A stretch of DNA of 41,371 nucleotides from Saprospiraceae bacterium (GCA_020846655.1 JADLDL010000289.1:1-41371), one strand, 5' to 3'. Positions 25,491-34,309 are shown, counted from the first letter of the stretch. Notes: generated by a model not told the origin, from the letters alone. A program made the numbers and translations.

Positions 25491-26759
25491 TTACAGCCAG
25501 CCCAGGAAGGGTTCTTCCAGGATATTTTTCAATTCTTTCAGGAAACGCGCGGCATCGGCGCCGTTGATCACGCGGTGGTCCCAGCCGATGGTCATGGGCA
25601 TCATGAGCCGCGGTTCAAATTCCTTGCCGTTCCAATGTGGTTCGTAGTTGGCGGCGGTGATGCTCAGGATCGCCACCTGCGGCCAGTTGACGATAGAAAT
25701 CATGTTGGTACCGCCGATGCCGCCGATATTGGAAATGCTGAACGTACCGCCATCGAGGTCCTCCGGTTTGTTTTTGCCGTCGCGGGTGCGCACACTGAGT
25801 TCGCTGAGTTCAATCGAAATTTCGGTGAGGCTCTTCTGGTCGGCGTTGCGAATGACCGGCACGAGCAGGCCGCGCGGCGTATCGACGGCGATGCCGATGT
25901 TGTAGTATTTTTTGAAAATCACCTCGCGTTTTTCCGGGTCGTAACTGGCGTTGAACTGCGGCATTTTGCGCAGCATGGAGGTGATGGCTTTGGTCAGGAT
26001 AGCGGTGGTGGTGAGGGCGCCGCCGGCGGCTTTCACCTGGTCTTTGTATTGCTGCCGCAGTTGTTCCAACCGGGTGATGTCGGCTTTTTCCGAGATCCAG
26101 GCGTGTGGAATGGCGTTGAAGGCGTACACCATGTTGTCGGCCGTGATGATGCCGATGCGGCTTTGCGCCTGGCGGTCTACGGGACCATATTTTTCAAAAT
26201 TGGGCAGCGGTTTGTGGGCCGGAGCAGCGCCCGGGGCGCTGGTGCTGGCGCCGCCGCCGGTGTCGATCTTGTGTTTGACAAAATCCACCACGTCTTTGTA
26301 TGAAATCCGGCCGGCGCCTTCCTGTGCCCGCACGTCGGACAGGCTGACGCCGAGTTCTTTGGCGCGTTTGCGGGCCAACGGGCTCACCCGCAGGCTTCCG
26401 TTGGACGAGGGAGCGGCACTCACAGCCGGTGCCACAGCAGCGGGCGCTTCTGCCACAGGTGGCGGAGCGGGGGCGGCTACCGCGGCGGGAGCCGGAGCAC
26501 TGGGCGCTGCTGCCGGAGCGGCGCCGCTGGCCTTGAGCCGCAAGATGGGCGTACCCTCGGTGACGTCGTCGCCTTTTTTGACGAGGATTTGCTCCACCAC
26601 ACCGTCGGTATCGACGGGCATTTCGGCGTCTACTTTGTCGGTGCCCACCACCACCACGATCTGGTCTTTGCTGACCGTATCGCCGGGTTGAACGAGAATT
26701 TCTGTGATTTTACCACTTACACCATCGCCAAGCGACGGCAAATTATAATCGTGTGTCAT
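25491..26759 (-). CDS. Dihydrolipoamide acyltransferase, E2 of a 2-oxo acid dehydrogenase complex
   Basis: Encodes 422 residues. The single N-terminal lipoyl domain carries the modified lysine, Lys42, in GTDKVDAEMPVDTDG. An Ala/Pro-rich flexible linker follows, then an E1/E3-binding domain (SPLARKRAKELGVSLSDVRA, GAGRISYKDVVDFV). The catalytic acyltransferase domain covers ~190-422, with catalytic His395 in GWDHRVINGADAARF; the common HxxxDG is HxxxNG here, a variant also known from some active E2 enzymes. The acyl group (acetyl, branched-chain or succinyl) cannot be assigned safely. E1 and E3 genes are not next to it. Confidence 0.95.
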   Translation of the reverse strand: MTHDYNLPSLGDGVSGKITEILVQPGDTVSKDQIVVVVGTDKVDAEMPVDTDGVVEQILVKKGDDVTEGTPILRLKASGAAPAAAPSAPAPAAVAAPAPPPVAEAPAAVAPAVSAAPSSNGSLRVSPLARKRAKELGVSLSDVRAQEGAGRISYKDVVDFVKHKIDTGGGASTSAPGAAPAHKPLPNFEKYGPVDRQAQSRIGIITADNMVYAFNAIPHAWISEKADITRLEQLRQQYKDQVKAAGGALTTTAILTKAITSMLRKMPQFNASYDPEKREVIFKKYYNIGIAVDTPRGLLVPVIRNADQKSLTEISIELSELSVRTRDGKNKPEDLDGGTFSISNIGGIGGTNMISIVNWPQVAILSITAANYEPHWNGKEFEPRLMMPMTIGWDHRVINGADAARFLKELKNILEEPFLGWL

Positions 26760-26887
26760 ACGGATAGGTATTCGTGCGGCAGCGTTGGCGCGGTATCCTT
26801 TTTAAAAATACAAAAGAGCAATCGGGATCAAATTGTTCATCTGGCGGCAAATATGAGGCAAGTTTGCCGGAATACAAACGCCACTTT

Positions 26888-29389
26888 TCAGTGGACGACC
26901 AATCGGCCGCTGAAATTTCCCCATTTTACCCAATACAGACCACCCGGCAGCGCCGGCAAATCCAGTTCCCAATCATTTTTGCCAACGGCAGCAGGCTCTA
27001 CGCTCCATTGCAAGCGCCCCTGGGCATCGTACAGGCACAGCGCGCTTTCCGGCGCCGGCTGCGCCGCCGACCAATGCAGCCGCAGTCGCCCGGATGCCGG
27101 GTTGGGAAACAACTGCAAACCCATCTCCACCGGCTCAAACACCGGTGTGTTGCCACTGAGCAAGCCTTTTTTCAGGCCGGCGCCAAACGAACTTACCCAG
27201 ATTTCCTTCGACTGGTAGGGATTGAAAAACACGCGCATCGGCTGCCGGAACCCATAGGATTCCACCCGGCTAAACACCGGGTTGGCTTGTTGCGCATTGC
27301 CGGTGTACCAAAGGCCATCGGTTTCGGTGGTGAAATACAGGGCATTGGGGTTGTCGGGCGATACCGTGGCGCTGTTCACCCGGTAGGCGTCACTGATCTG
27401 CTGCCAACTTTGGCCGCGGTTGGTCGTGCGGTACAGCCCGCCCGTGCCGGCCGGTACATTGGCCCAGCCGGAAAACACGCTCACATACCAGGTGTTTTGC
27501 CCCGCATCGTGCGGATCAACGATGAGGTCTTTGGTCCACCACTGCATGTTGGGGTGCGAAAGATCCTGCCAATGCGCGCCCTGGTCGCTGCTGGCGAATA
27601 CGCCGGCGCTCTTGGTGAAGCCCTGCCCGGTCCGCCGGCCGGAATAGGTACAGAGCAGGGTGCCGTCGTTCAGCACCAGGATATTGAAGGGGTGCCCTTC
27701 CGTACGGGGCGGCTTGGCGCACAAGGTCCAGGTACTGGCCGCGCCGGCGTTCAGGTTTTCTGTTTTGAAAATACCGCCCTGGGTACTGTGGGCTACGGCG
27801 GCGTACATCCGCTTGGGCTCCGTGGGGTCGGTGGCAATCCAGACGACCGGGTGCTGAAAATCGTGCAGGAGGCTGAAATTCTGGCCGTTGTCTGTCGACA
27901 CGGATACGGCGCCGCTGCCGTTGTCGATGTTCGTATCGGTCAGGTAGGTGCTTTGGTACAGGTCGTGCACGGTGGAGGTGGCGGCATACACCTTGCCGTC
28001 GCTGTGTGGCAGGATTCGGTACGTACTGTTGTGGCTGATGCCGGGGATAAAGCGCCAGGATGCGCCGGCGTCCTGGCTTTGGATGCCGCGAATATCGGAA
28101 TAGGCGCCCAGCAGGTGTTGGGCGTCCAGCCAGCAAACTTGCCAGCAGGACGTGTTTTCCAGGCCGTTGCTCAGGTAGTATTTGCCCTTGGGCGTAGGCT
28201 GGTTTTCGGGGTGTTGGCTGCCAGGAGCCACGTACAGTTGTTTCCAATGGCCGCCGCCGTCGGCGCTCAGGTGCGCCATGCCGTAGCCCGTAAACACCAG
28301 GGTGCCGGCGTCGTTGGGGCATACCTGGAAGCCCAGGGCCACTTCGTCGTAACTCCACTGGCGGTCGCCCTGGTAGCCCATCCAGCCGGTCAGGATATTT
28401 TGGTTTTGGTTGCTGAGCAATACGGGATTCCATTGTTGTCCGGCGTTGACGGACTTGAGAATCAGGGGGTTGGAGTTTTCGTCGCTGCCAGCGAGGTACA
28501 CCGTTTGGATGTTGTTTTCGGCCATGCCGATGTAAAAAGGAAATTGTCCGCTCAGGTCCAGGCCGGTGTGGGCCGCTTGCCAGAGGCCCGAAGCGTCGTC
28601 CATGCGGTAGACCCCGCCGGCGAAACCCCAGTAGTCCCAGGCTTCGATGCCGGCATAGACGTCGGCTGCCGTCAGGCAGAAAAAGCGGAGCGCATTGCCG
28701 CTCCGGGCGCCGGCAAAGGAAGCGATGTGTTGTCCGGCGGGGATGCCGCTGTCGGGCAGGACGCCCGCTCCTGTGGTTTGGGTGTTGAAAATGACAATGC
28801 CGTCGTTGGTGCCGGCATACGCGAACAGGCCATCCCAAAACACGCCACCGACCGCGCAGCCGCTGCCGTTGTCCAGCGCCGTGTGAATGGCCTTGAAGGA
28901 GGCGCCGCCGTCGGTGGACGCGTAGAGGGTACTGTAGTAACTCAGGAGCAGGTGCGCCGGGTTTTGGTAACTGGCAAACAGCCCCAGGGCGCTTTCGCCG
29001 GGCTCGGGGTCGCCGGACAGCGCGGTCCAGTGCAGGCCGCCGTCGGTGCTTTTGACTGGCCGCTGGTAGTCGATGCCGTCGATGGAAGCGTAGTCGATAC
29101 AGTACCGGATAGCCGGGTTGCTGGTAAATTGTACCCGGGCGCGGTGGCCGCCTTGCAGGGTCTGGAACGGCAATTCCTGCCAATGCTGCCCCTGGTCGGT
29201 GCTGTGAAACAGTTCCGACATGTCGCAGGCGATGTACAATTCCTGGTGGTTGGCCGGATTGATCGACGGCGCGAACAGGGCGCCGCCGCCGCCAATGCCC
29301 CGCGAGGACCAGTCGGTGGGCTGTTGGGCAAGGCTGGCAGTGAGCAACAGGCACGCGAAGGCCGGAAGGAGGAGGTGTTTTTTCATCAT
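26888..29389 (-). CDS. Secreted BNR/sortilin-type β-propeller protein with T9SS sorting domain
   Basis: Encodes 833 residues from ATG 29389 (MMKKHLLLPAFACLLLTASL, signal peptide ending LAQQ). The body consists of BNR/VPS10-like propeller repeats with the pattern S-x-D-x-G-x-x-W: HSTDQGQHWQEL, STDGGLHWTAL, SVNAGQQWNPV, SADGGGHWKQL, SQDAGASWRFI, STDNGQNFSLL, SSDQGAHWQDL and TTNRGQSWQQI. The start (RGIGGGGALFAPSINPANHQ) resembles GH74-type double-propeller enzymes, but I cannot confirm catalytic acids. The C-terminus is a T9SS type A domain (LQLFPNPASGRLRLHWS, LPGGLYWVKW). Likely a surface or secreted carbohydrate-binding or hydrolytic protein. The upstream extension to 29494 is repeat DNA. Confidence 0.88.
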   Translation of the reverse strand: MMKKHLLLPAFACLLLTASLAQQPTDWSSRGIGGGGALFAPSINPANHQELYIACDMSELFHSTDQGQHWQELPFQTLQGGHRARVQFTSNPAIRYCIDYASIDGIDYQRPVKSTDGGLHWTALSGDPEPGESALGLFASYQNPAHLLLSYYSTLYASTDGGASFKAIHTALDNGSGCAVGGVFWDGLFAYAGTNDGIVIFNTQTTGAGVLPDSGIPAGQHIASFAGARSGNALRFFCLTAADVYAGIEAWDYWGFAGGVYRMDDASGLWQAAHTGLDLSGQFPFYIGMAENNIQTVYLAGSDENSNPLILKSVNAGQQWNPVLLSNQNQNILTGWMGYQGDRQWSYDEVALGFQVCPNDAGTLVFTGYGMAHLSADGGGHWKQLYVAPGSQHPENQPTPKGKYYLSNGLENTSCWQVCWLDAQHLLGAYSDIRGIQSQDAGASWRFIPGISHNSTYRILPHSDGKVYAATSTVHDLYQSTYLTDTNIDNGSGAVSVSTDNGQNFSLLHDFQHPVVWIATDPTEPKRMYAAVAHSTQGGIFKTENLNAGAASTWTLCAKPPRTEGHPFNILVLNDGTLLCTYSGRRTGQGFTKSAGVFASSDQGAHWQDLSHPNMQWWTKDLIVDPHDAGQNTWYVSVFSGWANVPAGTGGLYRTTNRGQSWQQISDAYRVNSATVSPDNPNALYFTTETDGLWYTGNAQQANPVFSRVESYGFRQPMRVFFNPYQSKEIWVSSFGAGLKKGLLSGNTPVFEPVEMGLQLFPNPASGRLRLHWSAAQPAPESALCLYDAQGRLQWSVEPAAVGKNDWELDLPALPGGLYWVKWGNFSGRLVVH

Positions 29390-29394
29390 CGGTA

Positions 29395-29450
29395 GTTGGA
29401 TGTTGGATATTAGAAATTGGGATATTGGATATTGAGATATTCGATATGGG
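29395..29450. repeat. GATATTGG low-complexity repeat
   Basis: About 56 bp of short direct repeats of the type GGATATT(A/G)G/GATATTGGATATTGAG directly upstream of the propeller gene's ATG (29389). It belongs to the same class of gene-edge simple repeats as those at 15841, 22250, 35892 and 38925. The rest of the 219-bp gap (29451-29608) shows no feature I can support beyond a small GTTGC/GCAAC hairpin near 29560-29575. Confidence 0.6.
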
Positions 29451-29608
29451 AAATTTTGGGGGCCTGGGTTTAAACGCTCAGCCGCTCCTTTCATTTTCTC
29501 CGCAGAACAACTCTAAATTTTCAGCATAGCGGAGAAAGCCCCGGCGAAAATCGAAGGAGTTGCCAAAAAGCAACTTAATTTGCCGAAACTGAACCAAACA
29601 TAACATCT

Positions 29609-31084
29609 ATGTCTTCCCTACACGCCATTCAGGACCTTGCCCCGGCTATACTCTGGCAACGCTTTTATGAAATGAGCCAGATCCCGCGCCCTTCCAAAAA
29701 AGAAGAGCGCATCACCGCCCATTTCGAACAACTTTTCCAACAACTCGGCATCGCCTACACCAAAGACAAAGTGGGCAACCTCGTGGCCCGCGTGCCCGCC
29801 ACCAAAGGCTATGCCCAAGCCCCCACCACGGTGCTGCAAGGCCACAGCGATATGGTCTGCGAAAAAAACCGGGGCACCGAACACGATTTTGACCGCGACC
29901 CCATCCTCCTGCGCCGCGACGGCGAATGGATCGCCGCCACCGGCACCACCCTCGGCGCCGACAACGGCATCGGCGTCGCCGCCGCCCTGGCCATCCTCAG
30001 CGACCCCAGCGCCGTGCATGGCCCGCTCGAAATTCTCATCACCATCGATGAAGAAACCGGCCTCACCGGCGCCAATCAGATTTCCAATAAACTCCTCAAA
30101 GGCAAATACCTGCTGAACCTCGACTCCGAAGAAGACGGCATGTTCTACATCGGCTGCGCCGGCGGGATGGATACAGCCGGCACCTTCCGCGTTCAAACCA
30201 CACCCGTGTCCGGCGCCGGCTTTTCGGCGTTTGCCCTGCGCGTGTCGGGCCTCAAAGGCGGGCATTCGGGCAGCGAAATTCACACCGGCCGGGGCAATGC
30301 CCTCAAACTGCTGGCCCGCACCCTCCAAGCCTTGCAGGCCGTGTCGGCCCAGTGGTATGGCATCGAAGGCGGGAGCAAACGCAACGCCATCCCCCGCGAA
30401 GCGGAAGTCACCCTGCTGGTGCCGGACGCTTCCGTGGCCAAAGCCCGGGAGATCGTGGCCCGTTGCGCCGAGGATTTTCAAAATGAATTCCGCACGCCCG
30501 ACGGCGGCGTCCAGGTGGCGCTCGAAGCCGCAGACCGGCCCGCAGTCGTGTACACCAAACGGCTGGCGCAAAAACTGGTCCATACCCTGCTCGCCCTGCC
30601 GCATGGCGTGATCCAGATGAGCGCCGACATCGAGGGCCTCGTCGAAAGTTCGACCAACCTGGCTACGGTGGTCAGCGACGAAAAATCGATCACCATCGGC
30701 ACCAATCAGCGCAGTTCGGTGGAAAGCGCCAAGCGCTACGTGGCGGCCAGCGTGTCGGCTGTGCTGAAACTGGCCGGCGCCAAAGTGACACATACCGACG
30801 GCTACCCCGGCTGGCAACCCAACCTGCAATCGCGCCTGTTGCACCTGTGCCGCAGCGTGTTTCAGCAACAATACGGCCACGAGCCCGAGATCAAGGCCAT
30901 CCATGCTGGCCTCGAATGCGGTATTTTGGGCGGCAAATACCCGGGCCTCGATATGATCTCTTTCGGCCCCACGATCACCGGCGCCCACTCGCCCGACGAG
31001 CGCGTGCACATCCCCGCTGTGGAGAAATTTTACGAGTTGCTCAAAGCCGTGCTCAAAGCCATCGCGGAAGACCAAAAATCCTGA
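29609..31084 (+). CDS. pepD: Aminoacyl-histidine dipeptidase (M20C)
   Basis: A cytoplasmic zinc dipeptidase (Xaa-His dipeptidase), 491 residues, close to E. coli PepD (485). Metal and catalytic residues are visible: His79 and Asp81 in LQGHSDMVCEK, bridging Asp118 in TLGADNGIGVA, Glu148/Glu149 in TIDEETGLTGA, Asp in LLNLDSEEDG and a C-terminal His in AIHAGLECGIL. The lid/dimerisation domain includes VSGLKGGHSGSEIHTGRGNA. It heads a plus-strand run of five closely spaced genes (gaps of 24, 12, 20 and -4 bases). Confidence 0.96.
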   Translation: MSSLHAIQDLAPAILWQRFYEMSQIPRPSKKEERITAHFEQLFQQLGIAYTKDKVGNLVARVPATKGYAQAPTTVLQGHSDMVCEKNRGTEHDFDRDPILLRRDGEWIAATGTTLGADNGIGVAAALAILSDPSAVHGPLEILITIDEETGLTGANQISNKLLKGKYLLNLDSEEDGMFYIGCAGGMDTAGTFRVQTTPVSGAGFSAFALRVSGLKGGHSGSEIHTGRGNALKLLARTLQALQAVSAQWYGIEGGSKRNAIPREAEVTLLVPDASVAKAREIVARCAEDFQNEFRTPDGGVQVALEAADRPAVVYTKRLAQKLVHTLLALPHGVIQMSADIEGLVESSTNLATVVSDEKSITIGTNQRSSVESAKRYVAASVSAVLKLAGAKVTHTDGYPGWQPNLQSRLLHLCRSVFQQQYGHEPEIKAIHAGLECGILGGKYPGLDMISFGPTITGAHSPDERVHIPAVEKFYELLKAVLKAIAEDQKS

Positions 31085-31108
31085 AGGCCCTAAGAAAAAC
31101 ATTGCCGT

Positions 31109-31333
31109 ATGCCCATCCCTACCGGCGTGTACCGCCATTTTAAAGGCCGTTTTTACCTCGTCTTGGGCGAAGCCCAACATTCCGAAACCAACGAGGAAAT
31201 GGTCGTGTACCAACCCTTGTACGGCGAGCCGCGCTGGTTTGTGCGGCCGCTGTCCATGTTCACTGAAGCCGTGGAGCATGAGGGCCAGCGAAAGGCGCGA
31301 TTCGCCTACGCCGGCCCCGCAACGCCGCCTTAA
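31109..31333 (+). CDS. DUF1653 domain protein
   Basis: A small protein of 74 residues with the full DUF1653 pattern: PTGVYRHFKGRFYLVLGEAQ, then HSETNEEMVVYQPLYGEP, then WFVRPLSMFTEAV. The conserved Y-x-H-(F/Y)-K-G-x-x-Y at the start and the V-Y-x-x-L-Y segment are clear. The molecular role of the family is not established. It sits between pepD and the oxidoreductase gene with gaps of 24 and 12 bp, so cotranscription is likely. Confidence 0.88.
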   Translation: MPIPTGVYRHFKGRFYLVLGEAQHSETNEEMVVYQPLYGEPRWFVRPLSMFTEAVEHEGQRKARFAYAGPATPP

Positions 31334-31345
31334 CCCAGCCCTGTT

Positions 31346-32368
31346 ATGCATATTCAACGCTATACCGTTCAATCCGGCAACCTGAAAAACCTGCGCCTCG
31401 AAACCCACACCTTGCCCGAGCCTGGCCCCGGCGAAGTGCGGGTGGCTGTGCGGGCCGTGGGCCTCAATTTTGCCGATGTATTCGCCATTTGGGGCCTCTA
31501 CAAAGCGGCGCCCAAAACGGCGTTTACGCCCGGGCTGGAGTTTTCGGGCACCGTCGAATCGGTAGGGCAGGGCGTGTCGACGCTCCGGCCCGGCGACCGG
31601 GTGATGGGTGTGACGCGCTTCGGGGGCTACACCTCCGGCATCAACATCGATGCGCGCTACGTCATCCCGCTGCCGACCGACTGGAGTTTCAACACCGGCG
31701 CCGCCTACCTCGTCCAAACCCTCACGGCCTACTACGGGCTCATCACCCTCGGCAACATGCAGCCCGGCCAGGCCCTGCTCATCCACAGCATCGCCGGCGG
31801 CGTGGGCCTGCAAGCCCTGAAAATTGCCAAAGCCAAGGGTTGTTTTGTGGTGGGCACGGTGGGCAACCCCGGCAAGGTGGCGCTGGCCGAGGCCACGGGC
31901 TGCGACCGGGTGCTGGTGCGCGGCCCGCAGTTTGAGGCCGAACTGCGCGCGGCCCTGGGCGAACGGCCCCTCGAACTGGTGTTCGACACCGTCGGCGGCC
32001 GCTATTTTACCATACCCTTCCGGATGCTGGCGCCGATGGGCCGCCTCATCGTGCTCGGGGCCTCGCGCTACGCCACCGTGGGCGACAAACCCAATATCCT
32101 GCACATGCTCCGGCATTTCCTGACCCGGCCCAAAGTGGACCCACAGGACCTGCCCAACCGGAACAAAGGCCTGTTTGGGTTCAACCTGATCTACCTCTAC
32201 GAGCGGGTGGAACTTATGCACCAGTTGTTGCAGGAACTGGATCAACTCCAACTCGCGCCGCCACACGTGGGGCATGTGTTGCCCTTCGGGCAAATGCACG
32301 AGGCGATCCGGCTGTTTCAAAGTGGAAAAACCATGGGCAAGGTGGTGCTGGAAGTAAGCAGTGAGTAA
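31346..32368 (+). CDS. Medium-chain dehydrogenase/reductase, quinone-oxidoreductase-like
   Basis: A cytoplasmic NADPH-dependent oxidoreductase, 340 residues. The N-terminal GroES-like domain includes EPGPGEVRVAVRAVGLNFAD and PGLEFSGTVESVGQGVSTLR. The nucleotide-binding fold contains HSIAGGVGLQALKIAKAKG (AxxGVG-type loop) and ELVFDTVGG. The structural and catalytic zinc ligands of alcohol dehydrogenases are missing, as in quinone reductase and VAT-1-like members. The end, GHVLPFGQMHEAIRLFQSGK, is typical of the family. The substrate cannot be inferred. Confidence 0.93.
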   Translation: MHIQRYTVQSGNLKNLRLETHTLPEPGPGEVRVAVRAVGLNFADVFAIWGLYKAAPKTAFTPGLEFSGTVESVGQGVSTLRPGDRVMGVTRFGGYTSGINIDARYVIPLPTDWSFNTGAAYLVQTLTAYYGLITLGNMQPGQALLIHSIAGGVGLQALKIAKAKGCFVVGTVGNPGKVALAEATGCDRVLVRGPQFEAELRAALGERPLELVFDTVGGRYFTIPFRMLAPMGRLIVLGASRYATVGDKPNILHMLRHFLTRPKVDPQDLPNRNKGLFGFNLIYLYERVELMHQLLQELDQLQLAPPHVGHVLPFGQMHEAIRLFQSGKTMGKVVLEVSSE

Positions 32369-32388
32369 ACAGTTTTTATTCTAAAAAA

Positions 32389-33351
32389 ATGGGACGTACT
32401 ACGATGTTGGGTTGCTTGGCGGCCTTGGGCTATTTGCTCAGTTGCCATGCCTCGCCTTCGCAGCCGGCAACTGCCACCCTTCCCTTGGCGGATACGCTGC
32501 CGCCTGCCCGGGTGGTGCCGGCAACGCCGCCCTTGTTTACTCTGGTGGTACCCCGCGAAATCCGGGTGAAAGAGTATTTCCGGTATATCGACAGCGTGGT
32601 GCGCCAATTCGACACCATTACACCCTATCCGCTCACCGAGCACCTGCTGGTGCGCGCCAATCCCTGGATCATCGACACCCTGGCACACACCGACTATTAC
32701 CGCCAAAAACAACGCGGCGTCTTCGTGTACGACCAGCGGAAACTGCCCGTGCTGCACCCCGGCGATACCCTCATCATCCCCGATACCGCCAGCGCGCGGC
32801 GACTCAGTGCGCAAATCGCCAACACCTGGATCGACATCAACATTCCGGAGTACACCCTGCGGGTGGTAGAAGGGCAGGACACGGTGCAGTGCATGACCGT
32901 GCGAGTGGGTCAAAATAAAAAACGATTTCAGGAAGCGCTCGGCCGCAGTGCCGACCTGCGCACCCGTACCGGCGTGGGCAAAATCATTCGCATCAACCGG
33001 GAGCCCACCCTGTTTGTGGACCCACACACTGGCAAAAAATTCACCCACACCAAACGCGACGACGGCCAGACCACCCTCATGCCCCTGATCCCCTGGCTCG
33101 AACCCGAAATCAACGGCGTTCGGTTGGGGCAAATGATTCACCCCACCACCAACCCCGAAACCCTGGCCCGGGCCTATTCCAACGGTTGTGTCGGCTGTGG
33201 CGAAGGGGATGCCTGGCGCCTGTACTACTACGCCCCGGTGGGCACCAAGGTGGTGATCCGCTACGATTTGACCCTGATCGGTCCGGCGGGCGACACCACT
33301 GTTTTACCCGATATTTACGGCTGGGCCAAGCAAAACGTACATCAAAAATGA
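32389..33351 (+). CDS. L,D-transpeptidase (YkuD) lipoprotein
   Basis: A predicted periplasmic L,D-transpeptidase of 320 residues that would cross-link peptidoglycan or attach proteins to it. The N-terminus has a hydrophobic segment ending in the lipobox-like YLLSC. A LysM-like segment is hinted at by LHPGDTLIIPDT (~123-135). The YkuD catalytic region (~145-310) has His251 in MIHPTTNPETLARAYSNGC and the catalytic Cys267. The usual SHGCIR is replaced by SNGCVGCGEGDAW, where the Arg after the Cys is missing and a second Cys appears three residues later. The gene ends in an ATGA overlap with the nuclease gene. Confidence 0.9.
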   Translation: MGRTTMLGCLAALGYLLSCHASPSQPATATLPLADTLPPARVVPATPPLFTLVVPREIRVKEYFRYIDSVVRQFDTITPYPLTEHLLVRANPWIIDTLAHTDYYRQKQRGVFVYDQRKLPVLHPGDTLIIPDTASARRLSAQIANTWIDINIPEYTLRVVEGQDTVQCMTVRVGQNKKRFQEALGRSADLRTRTGVGKIIRINREPTLFVDPHTGKKFTHTKRDDGQTTLMPLIPWLEPEINGVRLGQMIHPTTNPETLARAYSNGCVGCGEGDAWRLYYYAPVGTKVVIRYDLTLIGPAGDTTVLPDIYGWAKQNVHQK

Positions 33352-34196
33352 TCCAACCGATACAGATCACCAAGGCCTCGGGCGAAAAGGCGCCCTTCAA
33401 TCCGGAGAAACTCCGGCGCTCGCTGCACCGCGCCGGCGCCGGCAAAGACCGCTCCGAAGCCATCGTGCGGGCCGTGGCCGTGCAACTGCGCGAGGGCATG
33501 ACGACCCGCGAAATTTACCGCCTGGCCCACCGCATGCTGCGCAAGGAAACCCGGCCGGTGGCGGCCCGCTACTCACTCAAGCAAGCCCTGCTCGGCCTGG
33601 GCCCCTCCGGCTATCCCTTCGAGCGTTTTGTTGGAAAATTGCTCGAAGCCGATGGCTACAAGGTGCAAACCGGGCTGCTGCGCGAGGGCCACTGCGTGCC
33701 TCACGAAATTGATGTGCTGGCTGAACTGGACGGGAAAGTAATTGTGGCCGAATGCAAATTTCACAACCGCCAACACCTGGTGAGCGATGTGAAAATACCC
33801 CTCTACATCCATTCGCGGTTTCGCGACCTGCAAGCCGGTTTTTTGAGCGGCCCGGAGTGGCAAAACCGCCAGATCGAGGGCTGGATTTTCACCAATACCC
33901 GCTTCACCGAAGACGCCCTGCAATACGGCCGCTGCTCGGGCCTGCAGCTCGTCGCCTGGAACACGCCCTTCGATTTTGGCCTGGCCGACTGGATCGACCG
34001 CACGGGGCTACACCCGCTGAGTTGTCTGAGCAGCCTGACCCAACGCGAAAAAGACCGCCTGCTGAACCACCACATCGTGCTGGTTCGCGAAATCCTGGAT
34101 GCGCCGGAGGTGTTGGCGCCCCTGCGGCTGGCGCCGGATCGCCAGCGGGCCGTGCTGCAAGAAGCAGAAAGTATCGCAGCCCTGCGGCCAGCATGA
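33348..34196 (+). CDS. ATP-cone fused to a PD-(D/E)XK (Mrr-like) nuclease
   Basis: Encodes 282 residues from ATG 33348, overlapping the transpeptidase stop by 4 bases. Residues ~1-75 form an ATP-cone (ITKASGEKAPFNPEKLRRSL, MTTREIYRLAHRML), the nucleotide-sensing domain known from ribonucleotide reductases and NrdR. Residues ~88-190 hold a restriction-endonuclease-like fold with FERFVGKLLEADGYKV, catalytic Asp122 (CVPHEIDVLAEL) and Glu135-x-Lys137 (VIVAECKFH), followed by DVKIPLYIHSRFRDL. The C-terminal ~90 residues are helical. All three core nuclease residues are present, so activity gated by ATP/dATP is plausible but inferred. Possible roles are DNA repair or defence; no modification methylase is nearby. 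Confidence 0.9.
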   Translation: MIQPIQITKASGEKAPFNPEKLRRSLHRAGAGKDRSEAIVRAVAVQLREGMTTREIYRLAHRMLRKETRPVAARYSLKQALLGLGPSGYPFERFVGKLLEADGYKVQTGLLREGHCVPHEIDVLAELDGKVIVAECKFHNRQHLVSDVKIPLYIHSRFRDLQAGFLSGPEWQNRQIEGWIFTNTRFTEDALQYGRCSGLQLVAWNTPFDFGLADWIDRTGLHPLSCLSSLTQREKDRLLNHHIVLVREILDAPEVLAPLRLAPDRQRAVLQEAESIAALRPA

Positions 34197-34260
34197 GGAT
34201 CAACGCAACGGCCTCCGAAGCAATTGGACAAATCAATTGTAAAAATTAAAATTTGGGAAC

Positions 34261-34301
34261 GGCGTAGCTTCCTGGCCTCGGAGAGGCCAGGAAGCTACGC
34301 C
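34261..34301. terminator. Perfect 19-bp hairpin with a GGA loop between convergent genes
   Basis: Arms 34261-34279 and 34283-34301 are perfectly complementary (GGCGTAGCTTCCTGGCCTC and its complement) around the 3-base loop GGA. It sits between the nuclease gene (ends 34196) and nosY (ends 34310), where a bidirectional terminator fits. The stem tip CCTCGGAGAGG is also found in the arms of the inverted repeat at 13291-13487, so it may instead be a dispersed REP-like palindrome. No strong U-run follows on either strand. Confidence 0.7.
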
Positions 34302-34309
34302 GCCTCGGA

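Noticed and set aside
25560-25580. HxxxNG instead of HxxxDG at the E2 active site, as a sign of inactivity
   Set aside because: Asn at this position is known from active E2 enzymes, so I treat it as a natural variant.
26774-29395. An 873-residue frame opposite the propeller gene
   Set aside because: Its composition is that of an antisense shadow, and the opposite strand has clear BNR repeats, a signal peptide and a T9SS tail.
29618-32320. A 900-residue frame opposite pepD and the oxidoreductase gene
   Set aside because: It is a GC-rich shadow: low-complexity His/Gly/Ala/Val composition with no domain, opposite genes with clear catalytic motifs.
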